Shown: piece after piece, positions 17,351 to 25,921 of the stretch | How positions within the stretch are numbered: the first letter of the stretch is position 1 | How the letters are laid out: every line of letters starts with the position of its first letter | From: an uncultured Phycicoccus sp. | GTDB lineage: Bacteria; Actinomycetota; Actinomycetes; Actinomycetales; Dermatophilaceae | DNA: 64,000 nt | Reading direction: 5' to 3' | NCBI RefSeq assembly: GCF_947495705.1 | Contig: NZ_CANLZR010000007.1 | Coordinates: 1-64,000 of the forward strand | The notes under the pieces: generated by a model | Told to the model about the DNA's origin: nothing | The model's input: the letters and a program-made list of their open reading frames with translations, nothing else | Databases searched by the model: none | Program-made: the position numbers and the translations under genes

Positions 17351-18353
17351 AGGCGCGGCCGGCGAAGAGGCTCGTCACCGAGCCGTCCTCGAAGACCTCC
17401 TTGACCGCGGCGCTGATGAGCGGCGCGATCGAGAGCACCGTGAAGCCGTCGAACTCGGTCTCCGGGGGGATCGGCAGGGTGTTCGTCACGATGACCTCGC
17501 GCGCGGCGCACGCCGTGAGCCGCTCGACCGCCGGCTCGGACAGGATCGCGTGGGTCGCCGCGATGACGACGTCCTTGGCCCCGTCGGCCATCAGCGCGTC
17601 CGCGGCCTTCGTGATGGTGCCCGCCGTGTCGATCATGTCGTCGACGAGGATGCAGACCCGGCCCGCGACCTCACCGACGACGCGGTTGGCGACCATCTCG
17701 TTCGGGCGGTTGATGTCGCGGGTCTTGTGGATGAACGCGAGCGGGACGCCGCCGAGCCGCTTCGACCACTGCTCGGCGACCTTGATCCGGCCGGCGTCCG
17801 GCGAGACGACCGCGAGGTCCTGGCCGCCGTAGCGCTGCGCGACGTACTCGCTGAGCACCGGGATGGCCATGAGGTGGTCGACCGGGCCGTCGAAGAACCC
17901 CTGGATCTGGTCGGTGTGCAGGTCGACGCAGATGAGCCGGTCGGCCCCCGCACTCTTGAACAGGTCCGCCATGAGGCGGGCGCTGATCGGCTCACGCCCC
18001 CGGTGCTTCTTGTCCTGGCGCGCGTACCCGTAGAACGGCATGACGACGGTGATCCGCTTGGCGCTGGCCCGCTTCAGCGCGTCCACCATGAGCAGGTGCT
18101 CCATGATGTTCTCGTTGATCGGGCTCGTGTGGCTCTGGATGACGAACGCGTCCGAGCCGCGCACCGACTCCTCGAACCGCACGTAGATCTCGCCGTTGGC
18201 GAAGTCGTAGGCGCTCGTCGGCACGAGCTCGGTGCCCAGCTGCTTGGCGACCTCCTGCGCGAGCCCGGGGTTGGCGCGCCCGGAGAAGACCATGAGCTGT
18301 TTCTTCGGCCGCTTCCGGATGTTGGCCGAGGGGGGTCGGGTGCTGTTGCTCAC
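17349..18353 (-). CDS. prs: Ribose-phosphate pyrophosphokinase
   Basis: Makes PRPP from ribose 5-phosphate and ATP for nucleotide, His and Trp synthesis. The 334-aa protein has the catalytic flexible-loop region MPFYGYARQDKKHRGREPIS, the divalent-metal motif ICVDLHTDQIQGFF and the PRPP-binding signature VCILVDDMIDTAGTI. The GTG at 18353 overlaps the glmU stop as GTGA. glmU-prs is a conserved actinobacterial and Gram-positive pair. Confidence 0.98.
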   Translation of the reverse strand: MSNSTRPPSANIRKRPKKQLMVFSGRANPGLAQEVAKQLGTELVPTSAYDFANGEIYVRFEESVRGSDAFVIQSHTSPINENIMEHLLMVDALKRASAKRITVVMPFYGYARQDKKHRGREPISARLMADLFKSAGADRLICVDLHTDQIQGFFDGPVDHLMAIPVLSEYVAQRYGGQDLAVVSPDAGRIKVAEQWSKRLGGVPLAFIHKTRDINRPNEMVANRVVGEVAGRVCILVDDMIDTAGTITKAADALMADGAKDVVIAATHAILSEPAVERLTACAAREVIVTNTLPIPPETEFDGFTVLSIAPLISAAVKEVFEDGSVTSLFAGRA

Positions 18354-19822
18354 CGGTCGGTGTCCTTCGCGGGGGTCTCGTCGCTGCGGGTGGGTGCGGC
18401 CGCGGCGCGCTCCGCGGCCTCGGCGGTGCTCGTGCCGGCCCGGGCGCGCGCCACCCAGCCGTCGATGTTGCGCTGGCGGCCGCGCGCGACGGCGATCTGG
18501 CCGGGCTCGACGTCCTGGGTCAGGGTGCTGCCGGCCGCCACGTACGCCCCGTCAGCCACCGTGACCGGGCTGACGACGACGCTCTGGGACCCGACGAAGC
18601 TGTGCGCCCCGATCGTCGAGTGGTGCTTGGCGACACCGTCGTAGTTGGCGAAGATCGTGCCGGCCCCGATGTTGGCGCCCTCGCCGATGGTCACGTCCCC
18701 GGCGTAGGTGAGGTGGGGCACCTTGGCCCCGTCGCCGATCTCGGCGTTCTTGGTCTCGACGAACCCGCCGATCTTGCCGCTCGCGCCGAGCCGCGTGCCG
18801 GGCCGCAGGTACGAGTACGGGCCCACGGTGGCGCCGGGCCCCACGACCGCGAGGTTCGCGACGGCGCGCTGCACCTCGGCGCGGTCGCCGACCTCGGTGT
18901 CGGTGAGGGTGACCTCGGGCCCGATGACGGCCTCGTCGCCGATGCTCGTCGCCCCGAGCAGCTGGGTGCCGGGCAGCACCGTGGCGTCCCGCCCGATCGA
19001 CACGTCGACGTCGATCCAGGTCGTCGCGGGGTCGACGATCGTCACGCCGGCGCGCATGTGCCGCTCGCACACCCGCCGGTTGAGCTCGGCGCCGAGGGTC
19101 GCCAGCTGGACCCGGTCGTTGACCCCCTCGGTCTGCCAGCGGTCCTCGACGACGTGGGCGGTGACGGCCCGGCCGGCCGCCCGGGCGATCTGCACGACGT
19201 CGGTGAGGTACTTCTCGCCCTGGGCGTTGTCGGTGCCCACCCGGGCCAGCGCCTCGCGCAGCAGGTCGGCGTCGAAGGCGTAGATGCCGGAGTTGATCTC
19301 GGTGAGCGCGCGCTCCTCGTCGGTGGCGTCCTTCTGCTCGACGATCCGCGCGACGTGCCCGTCGGGGTCCCGGACGACGCGCCCGTACCCGGTGGGGTCG
19401 TCCAGATGCGCCGTGATGACCGACACGGCGCTGCCCGACGCGGTGTGCGCCTCGGTGAGCGCGACGAGGGTGTCGCCGGTGAGGAGCGGCACGTCGCCGT
19501 AGGAGACGAGCACCGTCCCGGAGAGGCCGGGGGGCAGTGCGTCGAGACCGCACTCGACGGCGCGCCCGGTGCCCTTGACGTCGTCCTGATCGGCGATGAC
19601 GAGCCCGGGGTCGAAGGCCGTGCAGAACTCGACGACCCGCTCGCGCTCGTGCCGGACCACGACCGAGACGTGCTCGGCCTGGGTGGCACGGGCGGCGCGG
19701 ACGGCATGGCCGAGCAGCGTCGTCCCGCCGATGCGGTGCAGGACCTTGGGTGTCGAGGACTTCATCCGTGTCCCCTCGCCAGCGGCGAGGACGATGACGG
19801 CGGCCGGGCGGGGCGCGTTCAC
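18350..19822 (-). CDS. glmU: Bifunctional N-acetylglucosamine-1-phosphate uridyltransferase / glucosamine-1-phosphate acetyltransferase
   Basis: Makes UDP-GlcNAc for the cell wall in two steps. The 490-aa protein has the N-terminal uridyltransferase domain with LAAGEGTRMKSSTPKVLH at residues 12-29 and a C-terminal left-handed beta helix of hexapeptide repeats, including the acetyltransferase active region LRPGTRLGASGKIGGFVE. A Thr/Ala-rich tail follows. The GTG at 19822 directly precedes the start of homology (NAPRPAAVIVLAAG) and has a GGAG box upstream. It is translationally coupled to prs. Confidence 0.97.
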   Translation of the reverse strand: MNAPRPAAVIVLAAGEGTRMKSSTPKVLHRIGGTTLLGHAVRAARATQAEHVSVVVRHERERVVEFCTAFDPGLVIADQDDVKGTGRAVECGLDALPPGLSGTVLVSYGDVPLLTGDTLVALTEAHTASGSAVSVITAHLDDPTGYGRVVRDPDGHVARIVEQKDATDEERALTEINSGIYAFDADLLREALARVGTDNAQGEKYLTDVVQIARAAGRAVTAHVVEDRWQTEGVNDRVQLATLGAELNRRVCERHMRAGVTIVDPATTWIDVDVSIGRDATVLPGTQLLGATSIGDEAVIGPEVTLTDTEVGDRAEVQRAVANLAVVGPGATVGPYSYLRPGTRLGASGKIGGFVETKNAEIGDGAKVPHLTYAGDVTIGEGANIGAGTIFANYDGVAKHHSTIGAHSFVGSQSVVVSPVTVADGAYVAAGSTLTQDVEPGQIAVARGRQRNIDGWVARARAGTSTAEAAERAAAAPTRSDETPAKDTDR

Positions 19823-19937
19823 GCGTGGTGCTCCAGGGGGGTCGGTGCCACGGGACGGCGTCAGCCTACCGTCGCCGCGGGGGCCACCGGCCCGCGGCCA
19901 CGACCGTCCTGGCGCGGGCGGGGCCACCGACCAGGTC

Positions 19938-19955
19938 CAGGGCCCTTGGGCCCTG
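19938..19955 (+). promoter_or_regulatory. DevR/DosR-box-like palindrome upstream of the usp gene
   Basis: Perfect 18-nt palindrome CAGGGCCCTTGGGCCCTG, ending 33 nt before the usp start codon. Its core GGGCCCTTGGGCCC matches the GGGNCNNNNGNCCC pattern of mycobacterial DosR sites. In Mycobacterium tuberculosis the adjacent usp Rv1996 and ctpF Rv1997 are both DosR targets, which matches the gene pair downstream here. The regulator itself is not in the window. Confidence 0.5.
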
Positions 19956-19988
19956 TCCGAACCGGCCGTGCTGGGGGGACACTCGGGT

Positions 19989-20633
19989 ATGGGCACCTGG
20001 GAGTACTTCGCCGTCGCCATCTGGATCGGGACCGGTCTCATCACCGGCCTGTGGATGGCGCGCCGCGGGCACGACTGGCGCTGGACGCCGATCGCCGTCG
20101 CGCTCGGGCCGCTGTTCGTCCCGATCGCGCTCGAGCGTGTCGAGCGCCGGCCACGCGTCGTCCGCGCCTCCGGTGACGAGCTCCCGCCGCGGCCCGTCGG
20201 GCCGGACGGCCCGCGCGTGCTCGTCGGGATCGACGGGTCCGCCGAGTCCGACGCGGCCGTGCAGACCGCGGTGACCCTGCTCCGGCCCGTCCACGCCCCG
20301 CTGGTCCTCGCCGAGGTCGTCTCGTACGACGAGGCGGACCCGCAGACCCCGGCGGCGGTCGAGGCGGCCGAGGCGAACCTGCGGGAGGCGGCGCTGACCC
20401 TCGGGGACCTGTCGGTGAACCTCGAGGTGCTCGCCGGGCCCCCCGGGGAGGCCCTGCGCCGGTACGCGACCGAGCACGACATGGACGTCATCGTCGTCGG
20501 CCGGCGCGGCCGCGGCCTGTCCGAACGCGTCCTCGGGGGCGTCTCGACCCACCTCCTGCGACACAGCGAGGTCCCGGTCCTGGTGGTCGAGCCCAGCACG
20601 TCGCCGACCGCGCCCGCTCCGTCGGCGGGATGA
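19989..20633 (+). CDS. Universal stress protein with N-terminal membrane segment
   Basis: A 214-aa protein. A hydrophobic N-terminal stretch (YFAVAIWIGTGLITGLWMA) and another (IAVALGPLFVPIAL) precede one UspA domain that begins RVLVGIDGSAESDAAVQTAV. The ATP-binding signature GRRGRGLSERVLGG and the terminal VPVLVVEP are present, so it probably binds ATP. The membrane anchor is unusual for the family. The start at 19989 is the first ATG after a purine-rich stretch (GGGGGGAC). It lies 16 nt before the P-type ATPase gene and very probably shares its transcript. Confidence 0.88.
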   Translation: MGTWEYFAVAIWIGTGLITGLWMARRGHDWRWTPIAVALGPLFVPIALERVERRPRVVRASGDELPPRPVGPDGPRVLVGIDGSAESDAAVQTAVTLLRPVHAPLVLAEVVSYDEADPQTPAAVEAAEANLREAALTLGDLSVNLEVLAGPPGEALRRYATEHDMDVIVVGRRGRGLSERVLGGVSTHLLRHSEVPVLVVEPSTSPTAPAPSAG

Positions 20634-20649
20634 CCACCCGGAGGGCCTC

Positions 20650-23388
20650 GTGACGACCTCCGCCCCGCCGTCCCCGGGCCACCCACCGCACGGCGTCCCG
20701 GCCCCCGAGGTGGTCGCCGCGCTGGCGACCGACCGGCTGCTCGGCCTGTCCACCGCAGACGCCGACGAGCGCCTCCTGCAGCACGGGCCCAACACCCTCC
20801 CCGAGGACCCGGGCACCGGGCTGCTGCTCCGGGCACTGCGCCAGTTCCACCACCCGCTCATCTACGTGCTGCTCGTCGCCGGCGGGGTCACGGCCGCCTT
20901 GGGCGAGTACGTGGACTCCGCCGTGATCTTCGCGGTCGTCCTCCTCAATGCGCTCATCGGCTTCATCCAGGAGCACAAGGCCGAGACGGCCCTGCAGTCG
21001 CTGCGCTCGATGGTGCTCCCCGAGGCCCGCGTGGTCCGGGACGGCCGGGCCCGGGTCATCGCCTCGGAGCGCCTGGTGCTGGGCGACCTCGTCCTCCTCG
21101 AGGCGGGTGAGCGGGCGCCTGCGGACCTCCGGGTGCTCGAGGGGTCGGAGCTGCGGGTGGACGAGTCGGCGCTCACCGGCGAGTCGCTCCCGGTCCACAA
21201 GGAGGACCTGACCCTGCCGGCGGACACGGTCCTCGCCGACCGGCGGAACATGGTCCATGCCGGCACGCTGGTCACGACCGGGACCGGCGCCGGGGCGGTC
21301 GTGGCCACCGGCGTGGGAACCGAGCTCGGGGCGATCCACCGCCTCGTCGAGGCCGCCGAGCTGCTGGCGACGCCGCTGACCCGCAAGCTGTCCCGCTTCA
21401 CCCGCGATCTCACCGTCGTCATCCTCGGGCTGGCGGCGCTGACCTTCGCGGTGGGTCTGCTGCGAGGTCAGGAGACGGCCGAGATCTTCACCGCCGCGGT
21501 GGCCCTGGCGGTCGGGGCGATCCCCGAGGGCCTGCCTGCCGCGATCACCATCGTCCTCGCGATCGGTGTCACCCGGATGGCCCGGCGGCGGGCGGTGGTG
21601 CGACGCCTGCCGGCGGTCGAGACCCTCGGCAGCACGACGGTCATCTGCTCGGACAAGACGGGGACCCTCACCGAGAACCGGATGGCGGTGCGTTCCCTGT
21701 GGGTCCCCGGCACCGGGGACGTCGCGGTCCCCGGCTCGTCCACTCCCCCGTCCGAGCCCCCTCCCCTCGGCGCCGCGCTCCGCTGGTCGCTGCTGGCGGG
21801 CGCGGCGTGCAACGACGCCCGGCTGGACCGGCACGACGGCGAGTGGGCTGTGGTCGGCGACCCCACGGAGGCCGCGCTGCTCGTCGTGGCCGCCGAGGCC
21901 GGGCTGCCGCAGGACGAGGTCGCGACGGCCTACCCCCGCGTCGCGACGATCGCCTTCGACTCGGCCCGGCAGTTCATGGCCACCCTGCACCGCGCACCGG
22001 CGGACGGCACCGGCCACGTAGCGCTCGCCAAGGGCGCCGCCGAGCGGCTCGTGCAGATGTGCGGTGGCCAGCTGACGCCGGACGGCGAACGGGTCCCGCT
22101 GGACCACCGGAGCGTGGAGGACGCCCTGGACCGGCTCAGCGGCGCCGGCCTGCGGGTCCTCGCCACGGCGGTGGTCCCGGACGCGTCACCCGCGGAGTTC
22201 GCCGACGGGGAGCTCGACGGGCGCTGGGTCCTCACCGGCCTCCAGGGGATGCTCGACCCCCCGCGCCGAGCCGCCGTCGACGCCGTGCGCGCGTGCCGCA
22301 CCGCGGGCATCTCGGTGAAGATGATCACCGGGGACCACGCGGCCACGGCGAGGGCGATCGCCACCCAGGTGGGGCTCCTCGAGGACCCGCCGGGGCCGGG
22401 CGACGTCCTCACCGGCACGGATCTGGCCGCGCTGACCGTCACCGAGTACCCGGATGCAATCAGCCGGGCGGTCGTGCTCGCCCGGGTGTCGCCGGAGCAG
22501 AAGCTGCGGCTCGTCGAGGCGCTCCAGGCCCGCGGGCACGTCGTCGCGATGACCGGGGACGGGGTCAACGACGCCCCGGCCCTGCGGCAGGCCGACATCG
22601 GCGTGGCGATGGGCCGCTCCGGGACGGAGGTTGCCAAGGACGCCGCCGACATCGTCCTCACCGACGACGACTTCGCGACCATCGAGGCCGCCGTCGAGGA
22701 GGGACGCGGCATCTTCGACAACCTCACGAAGTTCATCACCTGGACGCTGCCGACGAACATCGCCGAGGGGCTCGTCATCCTCGTCGCGATCCTTCTGGGG
22801 ACCGTGCTGCCGATCCAGCCCACGCAGATCCTCTGGATCAACATGACGACCGCGGTGGCCCTGGGCCTGATGCTCGCCTTCGAGCCCAAGGAGGCCGGGG
22901 TGATGACCCGGCCGCCGCGCGACCCGGGCCAGGCCATCCTGACCCGCACGCTCCTCTCCCGGGTGCTCCTCCTCTCGGCGATGCTCGTCGGCGGCTCCTG
23001 GTGGCTCTTCGAGTGGGAGCTGGCCAACGGCGCGAGCCTGGCGGAGGCCCGCACCGCCGCGGTCAACGTCTTCGTCGCCGTCGAGGCGTTCTACCTGCTC
23101 AACTGCCGGTCGCTGACCCAGTCCGTCTGGCGGGTCGGGCTGTGGTCCAACCCCTGGGTCATCGTCGGGATCGGAGTCCAGCTCGTGGCGCAGCTGGCGC
23201 TGACGTACGCCCCTGTCATGCACCGGATCTTCGACACCGCGCCCCTGGACGCCGGGACCTGGCTGCGCATCGTCGCCTTCGCTGCGCTGGCGAGCAGCGT
23301 CGTCGCCGGCGAGAAGTGGCTGCGGCGACGGGGCGAGGAGCGCGCCCACCTCGCCGCGCACGATCGGTCCGATCGCCTGGGCGGCTAG
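20650..23388 (+). CDS. Cation-translocating P-type ATPase (CtpF-like)
   Basis: A 912-aa P2-type cation pump (Ca2+/Mn2+ class). It has the N-terminal cation-ATPase domain, actuator motif LTGESLPV, the PEGLPA motif in TM4 (GAIPEGLPAAITI), phosphorylation motif SDKTGTLTENRM with Asp335, and hinge MTGDGVNDAPALRQADIG. About ten TM helices are present, the last ones near the C terminus (NVFVAVEAFYLLNCRSL). The closest named type by features and context is mycobacterial CtpF. The GTG start follows a GGAGG box. The ion is not determined by sequence. Confidence 0.93.
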   Translation: MTTSAPPSPGHPPHGVPAPEVVAALATDRLLGLSTADADERLLQHGPNTLPEDPGTGLLLRALRQFHHPLIYVLLVAGGVTAALGEYVDSAVIFAVVLLNALIGFIQEHKAETALQSLRSMVLPEARVVRDGRARVIASERLVLGDLVLLEAGERAPADLRVLEGSELRVDESALTGESLPVHKEDLTLPADTVLADRRNMVHAGTLVTTGTGAGAVVATGVGTELGAIHRLVEAAELLATPLTRKLSRFTRDLTVVILGLAALTFAVGLLRGQETAEIFTAAVALAVGAIPEGLPAAITIVLAIGVTRMARRRAVVRRLPAVETLGSTTVICSDKTGTLTENRMAVRSLWVPGTGDVAVPGSSTPPSEPPPLGAALRWSLLAGAACNDARLDRHDGEWAVVGDPTEAALLVVAAEAGLPQDEVATAYPRVATIAFDSARQFMATLHRAPADGTGHVALAKGAAERLVQMCGGQLTPDGERVPLDHRSVEDALDRLSGAGLRVLATAVVPDASPAEFADGELDGRWVLTGLQGMLDPPRRAAVDAVRACRTAGISVKMITGDHAATARAIATQVGLLEDPPGPGDVLTGTDLAALTVTEYPDAISRAVVLARVSPEQKLRLVEALQARGHVVAMTGDGVNDAPALRQADIGVAMGRSGTEVAKDAADIVLTDDDFATIEAAVEEGRGIFDNLTKFITWTLPTNIAEGLVILVAILLGTVLPIQPTQILWINMTTAVALGLMLAFEPKEAGVMTRPPRDPGQAILTRTLLSRVLLLSAMLVGGSWWLFEWELANGASLAEARTAAVNVFVAVEAFYLLNCRSLTQSVWRVGLWSNPWVIVGIGVQLVAQLALTYAPVMHRIFDTAPLDAGTWLRIVAFAALASSVVAGEKWLRRRGEERAHLAAHDRSDRLGG

Positions 23389-23485
23389 GCCGCCGTCGAG
23401 GGGAGGCAACACGCCGACTACGAGCCGCTGGCATCAGCGTGTCGCCTCCTCTCGACCAGATGGGTCAGAGGGCGAGTGTCGGCTC

Positions 23486-23530
23486 CCCCGGGGTGCCCGC
23501 TTGCTCCGCTGCGCGTGCTCCCCGGGTAGG
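23486..23530. repeat. 45-bp repeat, distal copy of the tRNA-Gln 3' region
   Basis: Identical over 45 bases to 23588-23632, which carries the last 13 nt of the tRNA-Gln gene plus its 3' flank. The two copies are spaced by 102 nt. No tRNA body lies beside this copy, so it is an orphan 3' end, either a deletion scar of a tandem tRNA or a target-site-like duplication. The unit could also fold as a GC-rich hairpin. Confidence 0.8.
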
Positions 23531-23587
23531 CGCCGCGGCTCCGCGGCACCTCCTCCGTCGGTGCCACCCGCCGCTCCCCGGATTCCT

Positions 23588-23632
23588 CCCCGGGGTGCCC
23601 GCTTGCTCCGCTGCGCGTGCTCCCCGGGTAGG
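23588..23632. repeat. 45-bp repeat, tRNA-proximal copy
   Basis: Copy of the repeat at 23486-23530 overlapping the 3' end of the tRNA-Gln gene (23620-23632) and its downstream flank. Confidence 0.8.
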
Positions 23633-23698
23633 AATCGAACCTACGTCGCTTGTCCTGATTCAAAGTCAGGCGGGCCCTGCCAGCAGACCAACCGGGGA
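23620..23698 (-). tRNA. tRNA-Gln (anticodon TTG)
   Basis: On the minus strand the acceptor arms TCCCCGG and CCGGGGA pair perfectly. The D stem is GGTC/GGCC, and the anticodon stem-loop CCTGA-CTTTGAA-TCAGG places TTG at positions 34-36. The T arm is GTAGG-TTCGATT-CCTAC. The U1-A72 pair fits glutamine identity. The variable region is long (9 nt), an extra base follows the D stem, and CCA is not encoded, so the call is probable, not certain. Confidence 0.75.
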
Positions 23699-23816
23699 CC
23701 GCCGCCGAGGTGGCGGCTGCATCGAGGGTAGTCGAGGGGCCCGGCCGCCACGTGGGGGCACGTACCGGCCCCCTCGCCCGCACGGCTGATGCGGCGAAGC
23801 AGGGCACAATGACACG

Positions 23817-24473
23817 GTGAGCGATGATCCGGGGGCCAAGAAGCCGCGCAGTTCGCGATCCCGCATGACCGGCCGGGAGCGCCGGGAGCAGCTCATCGGC
23901 ATCGGGCGCAAGCACTTCGCCGACAAGGGGTTCGAGGGCGCGACCATCGAGGAGATCGCGGCCTCGGCCGGGGTGTCCAAGCCCGTCGTCTACGAGCACT
24001 TCGGCGGCAAGGAGGGCCTCTACGCCGTCGTCGTCGACCGCGAGATCGAGGCCCTGCTCACGGGCGTGACCTCCGCCCTGGACTCCGGCGGCTCCTCGCG
24101 CCAGCTCATCGAGCGGGCGGCGCTGGCCCTGCTCGACTACGTCGAGGGGTCCACCGACGGCTTCCGGATCCTCGTGCGCGACAGCCCGGCCGGGCAGGCC
24201 ACCGGGTCCTTCGCCAGCCTGATGAGCGACATCGCGAGCCAGGTCGAGCACATCCTCGCGGCGCAGTTCAAGCGGCACAAGCTCGACCCGAAGGCCGCCC
24301 CGATGTACGCCCAGATGCTCGTCGGGATGATCGCGCTCACCGGGCAGTGGTGGCTCGACTCGCGCAAGTTCAAGAAGCACGAGGTGGCGGCGCACGTCGT
24401 CAACCTGGCCTGGAACGGGCTCACCGGGCTCGAGGCCAAGCCGACCCTGACGCCGGACCCGCCCACCGAGTAG
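23817..24473 (+). CDS. TetR-family transcriptional regulator
   Basis: A 218-aa regulator with an N-terminal TetR DNA-binding domain: RREQLIGIGRKHFADKGFEGATIEEIAASAGVSKPVVYEHFGGKEGLY, about residues 21-70. The C-terminal ligand domain is typical of a conserved actinobacterial subgroup (LDYVEGSTDGFRILVRDSPA, QWWLDSRKFKKHEVAAHVVNLAWNGL). The GTG start lies 6 nt after a CACAAT hexamer. The target and ligand are unknown; no gene beside it is an obvious target, since the next gene is convergent. Confidence 0.93.
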   Translation: MSDDPGAKKPRSSRSRMTGRERREQLIGIGRKHFADKGFEGATIEEIAASAGVSKPVVYEHFGGKEGLYAVVVDREIEALLTGVTSALDSGGSSRQLIERAALALLDYVEGSTDGFRILVRDSPAGQATGSFASLMSDIASQVEHILAAQFKRHKLDPKAAPMYAQMLVGMIALTGQWWLDSRKFKKHEVAAHVVNLAWNGLTGLEAKPTLTPDPPTE

Positions 24474-24511
24474 CCCCTCCGCGACGGAGGCCGCGCGACG
24501 CGTCCACGCCG

Positions 24512-25333
24512 TCAGGAGCGCGGCTCACCGGTCTTCTGCGCCACCGCGAACACCCGGCGGAACGGGAACAGCACCCCGGACGAGCCCCGCGGGTAGGCCT
24601 CGAGCAGGGCCGCCGCATAGGGCTCGAGGAATGCCGCGCGCTCCTCGTCCTCCTCGAGCAGGTCCAGGACCGGCCGCAGCGCCGTGGCGGTGACCCAGGT
24701 GAGCACGGGGTTCTCGTCCTGCGCGTCGGGGTCGAGCTGGTGCAGGTAGGTCGTCTCCCACGCGTCGACGGTGCACCCGAGCCGGTCGAGCAGCCGCAGG
24801 TACGTGGCCGGCTCCCCCACCGACGGCATGTCGAGGGCCGCGGTCAGCTCGCCGGCGCGGGGGTGCGCGGCCGCGGTCTCGCGCATCAGGGCGTGGCTCG
24901 GGGCGTCGAAGTTCCCCGGCACCTGAAGGGCGAACCACCCGCCGTCGGCGAGCGCGGCGACCCACGGGTCGACGAGGTCGAGGTGGCGTGGGACCCACTG
25001 CAGCGTCGAGTTCGTGACGATCACGTCGGGCGCCTGCCCGAGCGACGCGAGGTCCCACTCGTTGAGGTCGCCGAGCACCCACTCGACGCGCTCCTCGGTG
25101 TCGAGCCTGCGGGCGGCCTCGATCATCGACTCGGCGGAGTCGACGCCGACCACCCGCGCCTCGGGCCACCGCTGCGCGAGGAGCAGCGTCGACGGTCCGT
25201 GCCCGCACCCGATGTCGACGACGAGCCGGGGATCCTCGGCCCGGACCTGTGCGACGAGGTCGACGAACGGCCGCGACCGCTCGTCGGCGAAGCGCCCGTA
25301 GGCGCTCGGGTCCCAGCTGGGGCTGCCGCGCAT
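24512..25333 (-). CDS. tam: Trans-aconitate 2-methyltransferase
   Basis: A 273-aa SAM methyltransferase predicted to methylate trans-aconitate, a toxic side product of the citric-acid cycle. It has the family features WDPSAYGRFADERSRPFVDLVAQV, motif I VVDIGCGHGPSTLLLAQRWP, VVGVDSAESMIEAAR, and the Tam-type TNSTLQWVPRHLDLVDPWVAALADGGWFALQVPGNFDAPSH. The ATG at 25333 follows a strong GAGGAGG ribosome-binding site. It is divergent from a MarR regulator across a palindrome. Confidence 0.92.
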   Translation of the reverse strand: MRGSPSWDPSAYGRFADERSRPFVDLVAQVRAEDPRLVVDIGCGHGPSTLLLAQRWPEARVVGVDSAESMIEAARRLDTEERVEWVLGDLNEWDLASLGQAPDVIVTNSTLQWVPRHLDLVDPWVAALADGGWFALQVPGNFDAPSHALMRETAAAHPRAGELTAALDMPSVGEPATYLRLLDRLGCTVDAWETTYLHQLDPDAQDENPVLTWVTATALRPVLDLLEEDEERAAFLEPYAAALLEAYPRGSSGVLFPFRRVFAVAQKTGEPRS

Positions 25334-25381
25334 GTGTCCTCCTCGACGAGGTCGCGACCCCCTGCGCCGCAGATGTCTCGA

Positions 25382-25398
25382 CGTCAAGAAACTTGACG
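25382..25398. promoter_or_regulatory. Palindromic operator between tam and marR
   Basis: Perfect palindrome CGTCAAG-AAA-CTTGACG in the 83-bp region between the divergent tam and marR genes. It ends 5 nt before the TAGCAT hexamer that precedes the marR start by 7 nt. TCAAG/CTTGA half-sites are typical of MarR-family operators, so autoregulation and control of tam are plausible. Confidence 0.65.
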
Positions 25399-25416
25399 GG
25401 GAGTAGCATCGCCGGC

Positions 25417-25917
25417 ATGGCCGCTGACGATGTCGACCGTATCGTCTCCGCGTGGCGACGCGAGAGGCCCGATCTCGACGTCTCGCCGCTCGAGGTCCTC
25501 TCCCGTGTCTCCCGCCTGGCCCGCCGCCTCGACCGGGCCCGCGGACGCGCCTTCGCCGGGACCGGCCTCGACGGCTGGGAGTTCGACGTCCTCTCGGCGC
25601 TGCGCCGGGCCGGGGCGCCCTACGAGCTGAGCCCGGGCGCCCTCGTCTCCGAGACCCTCGTGACGAGCGGGACGATGACGAACCGGGTCGACCGGCTCGC
25701 CGCCCGCCGGTTCGTCGAGCGCCACCCCGACCCGGGCGACCGGCGCGGGGTGCTCGTCCGCCTCACGACCGAGGGGATGGCCGCCGTCGACACCGCCCTC
25801 GCCGAGCTCATCGCGCACGAGCACGAGCTGCTCGCCGAGCTCGACCCGGACGAGCGGCAGGCGCTGGCCGCGCTGCTCCGCCGCCTGCTGCGCCCCTTCG
25901 AGACCGGCCCCGCCTGA
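25417..25917 (+). CDS. MarR-family transcriptional regulator
   Basis: A 166-aa winged-helix regulator with the MarR core GLDGWEFDVLSALRRAGAPYELSPGALVSETLVTSGTMTNRVDRLAARRFVERHPDPGDRRGVLVRLT, including the D-R-R wing. Dimerisation helices occupy both ends. The ATG at 25417 has no Shine-Dalgarno and follows TAGCAT by 7 nt, so its message is probably leaderless. A perfect palindrome lies just upstream. Confidence 0.94.
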   Translation: MAADDVDRIVSAWRRERPDLDVSPLEVLSRVSRLARRLDRARGRAFAGTGLDGWEFDVLSALRRAGAPYELSPGALVSETLVTSGTMTNRVDRLAARRFVERHPDPGDRRGVLVRLTTEGMAAVDTALAELIAHEHELLAELDPDERQALAALLRRLLRPFETGPA

Positions 25918-25921
25918 CTCG

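Noticed and set aside
23486-23632. Complete integrative element at tRNA-Gln
   Set aside because: Only 102 nt lie between the 45-bp direct repeats; there is no integrase or cargo.
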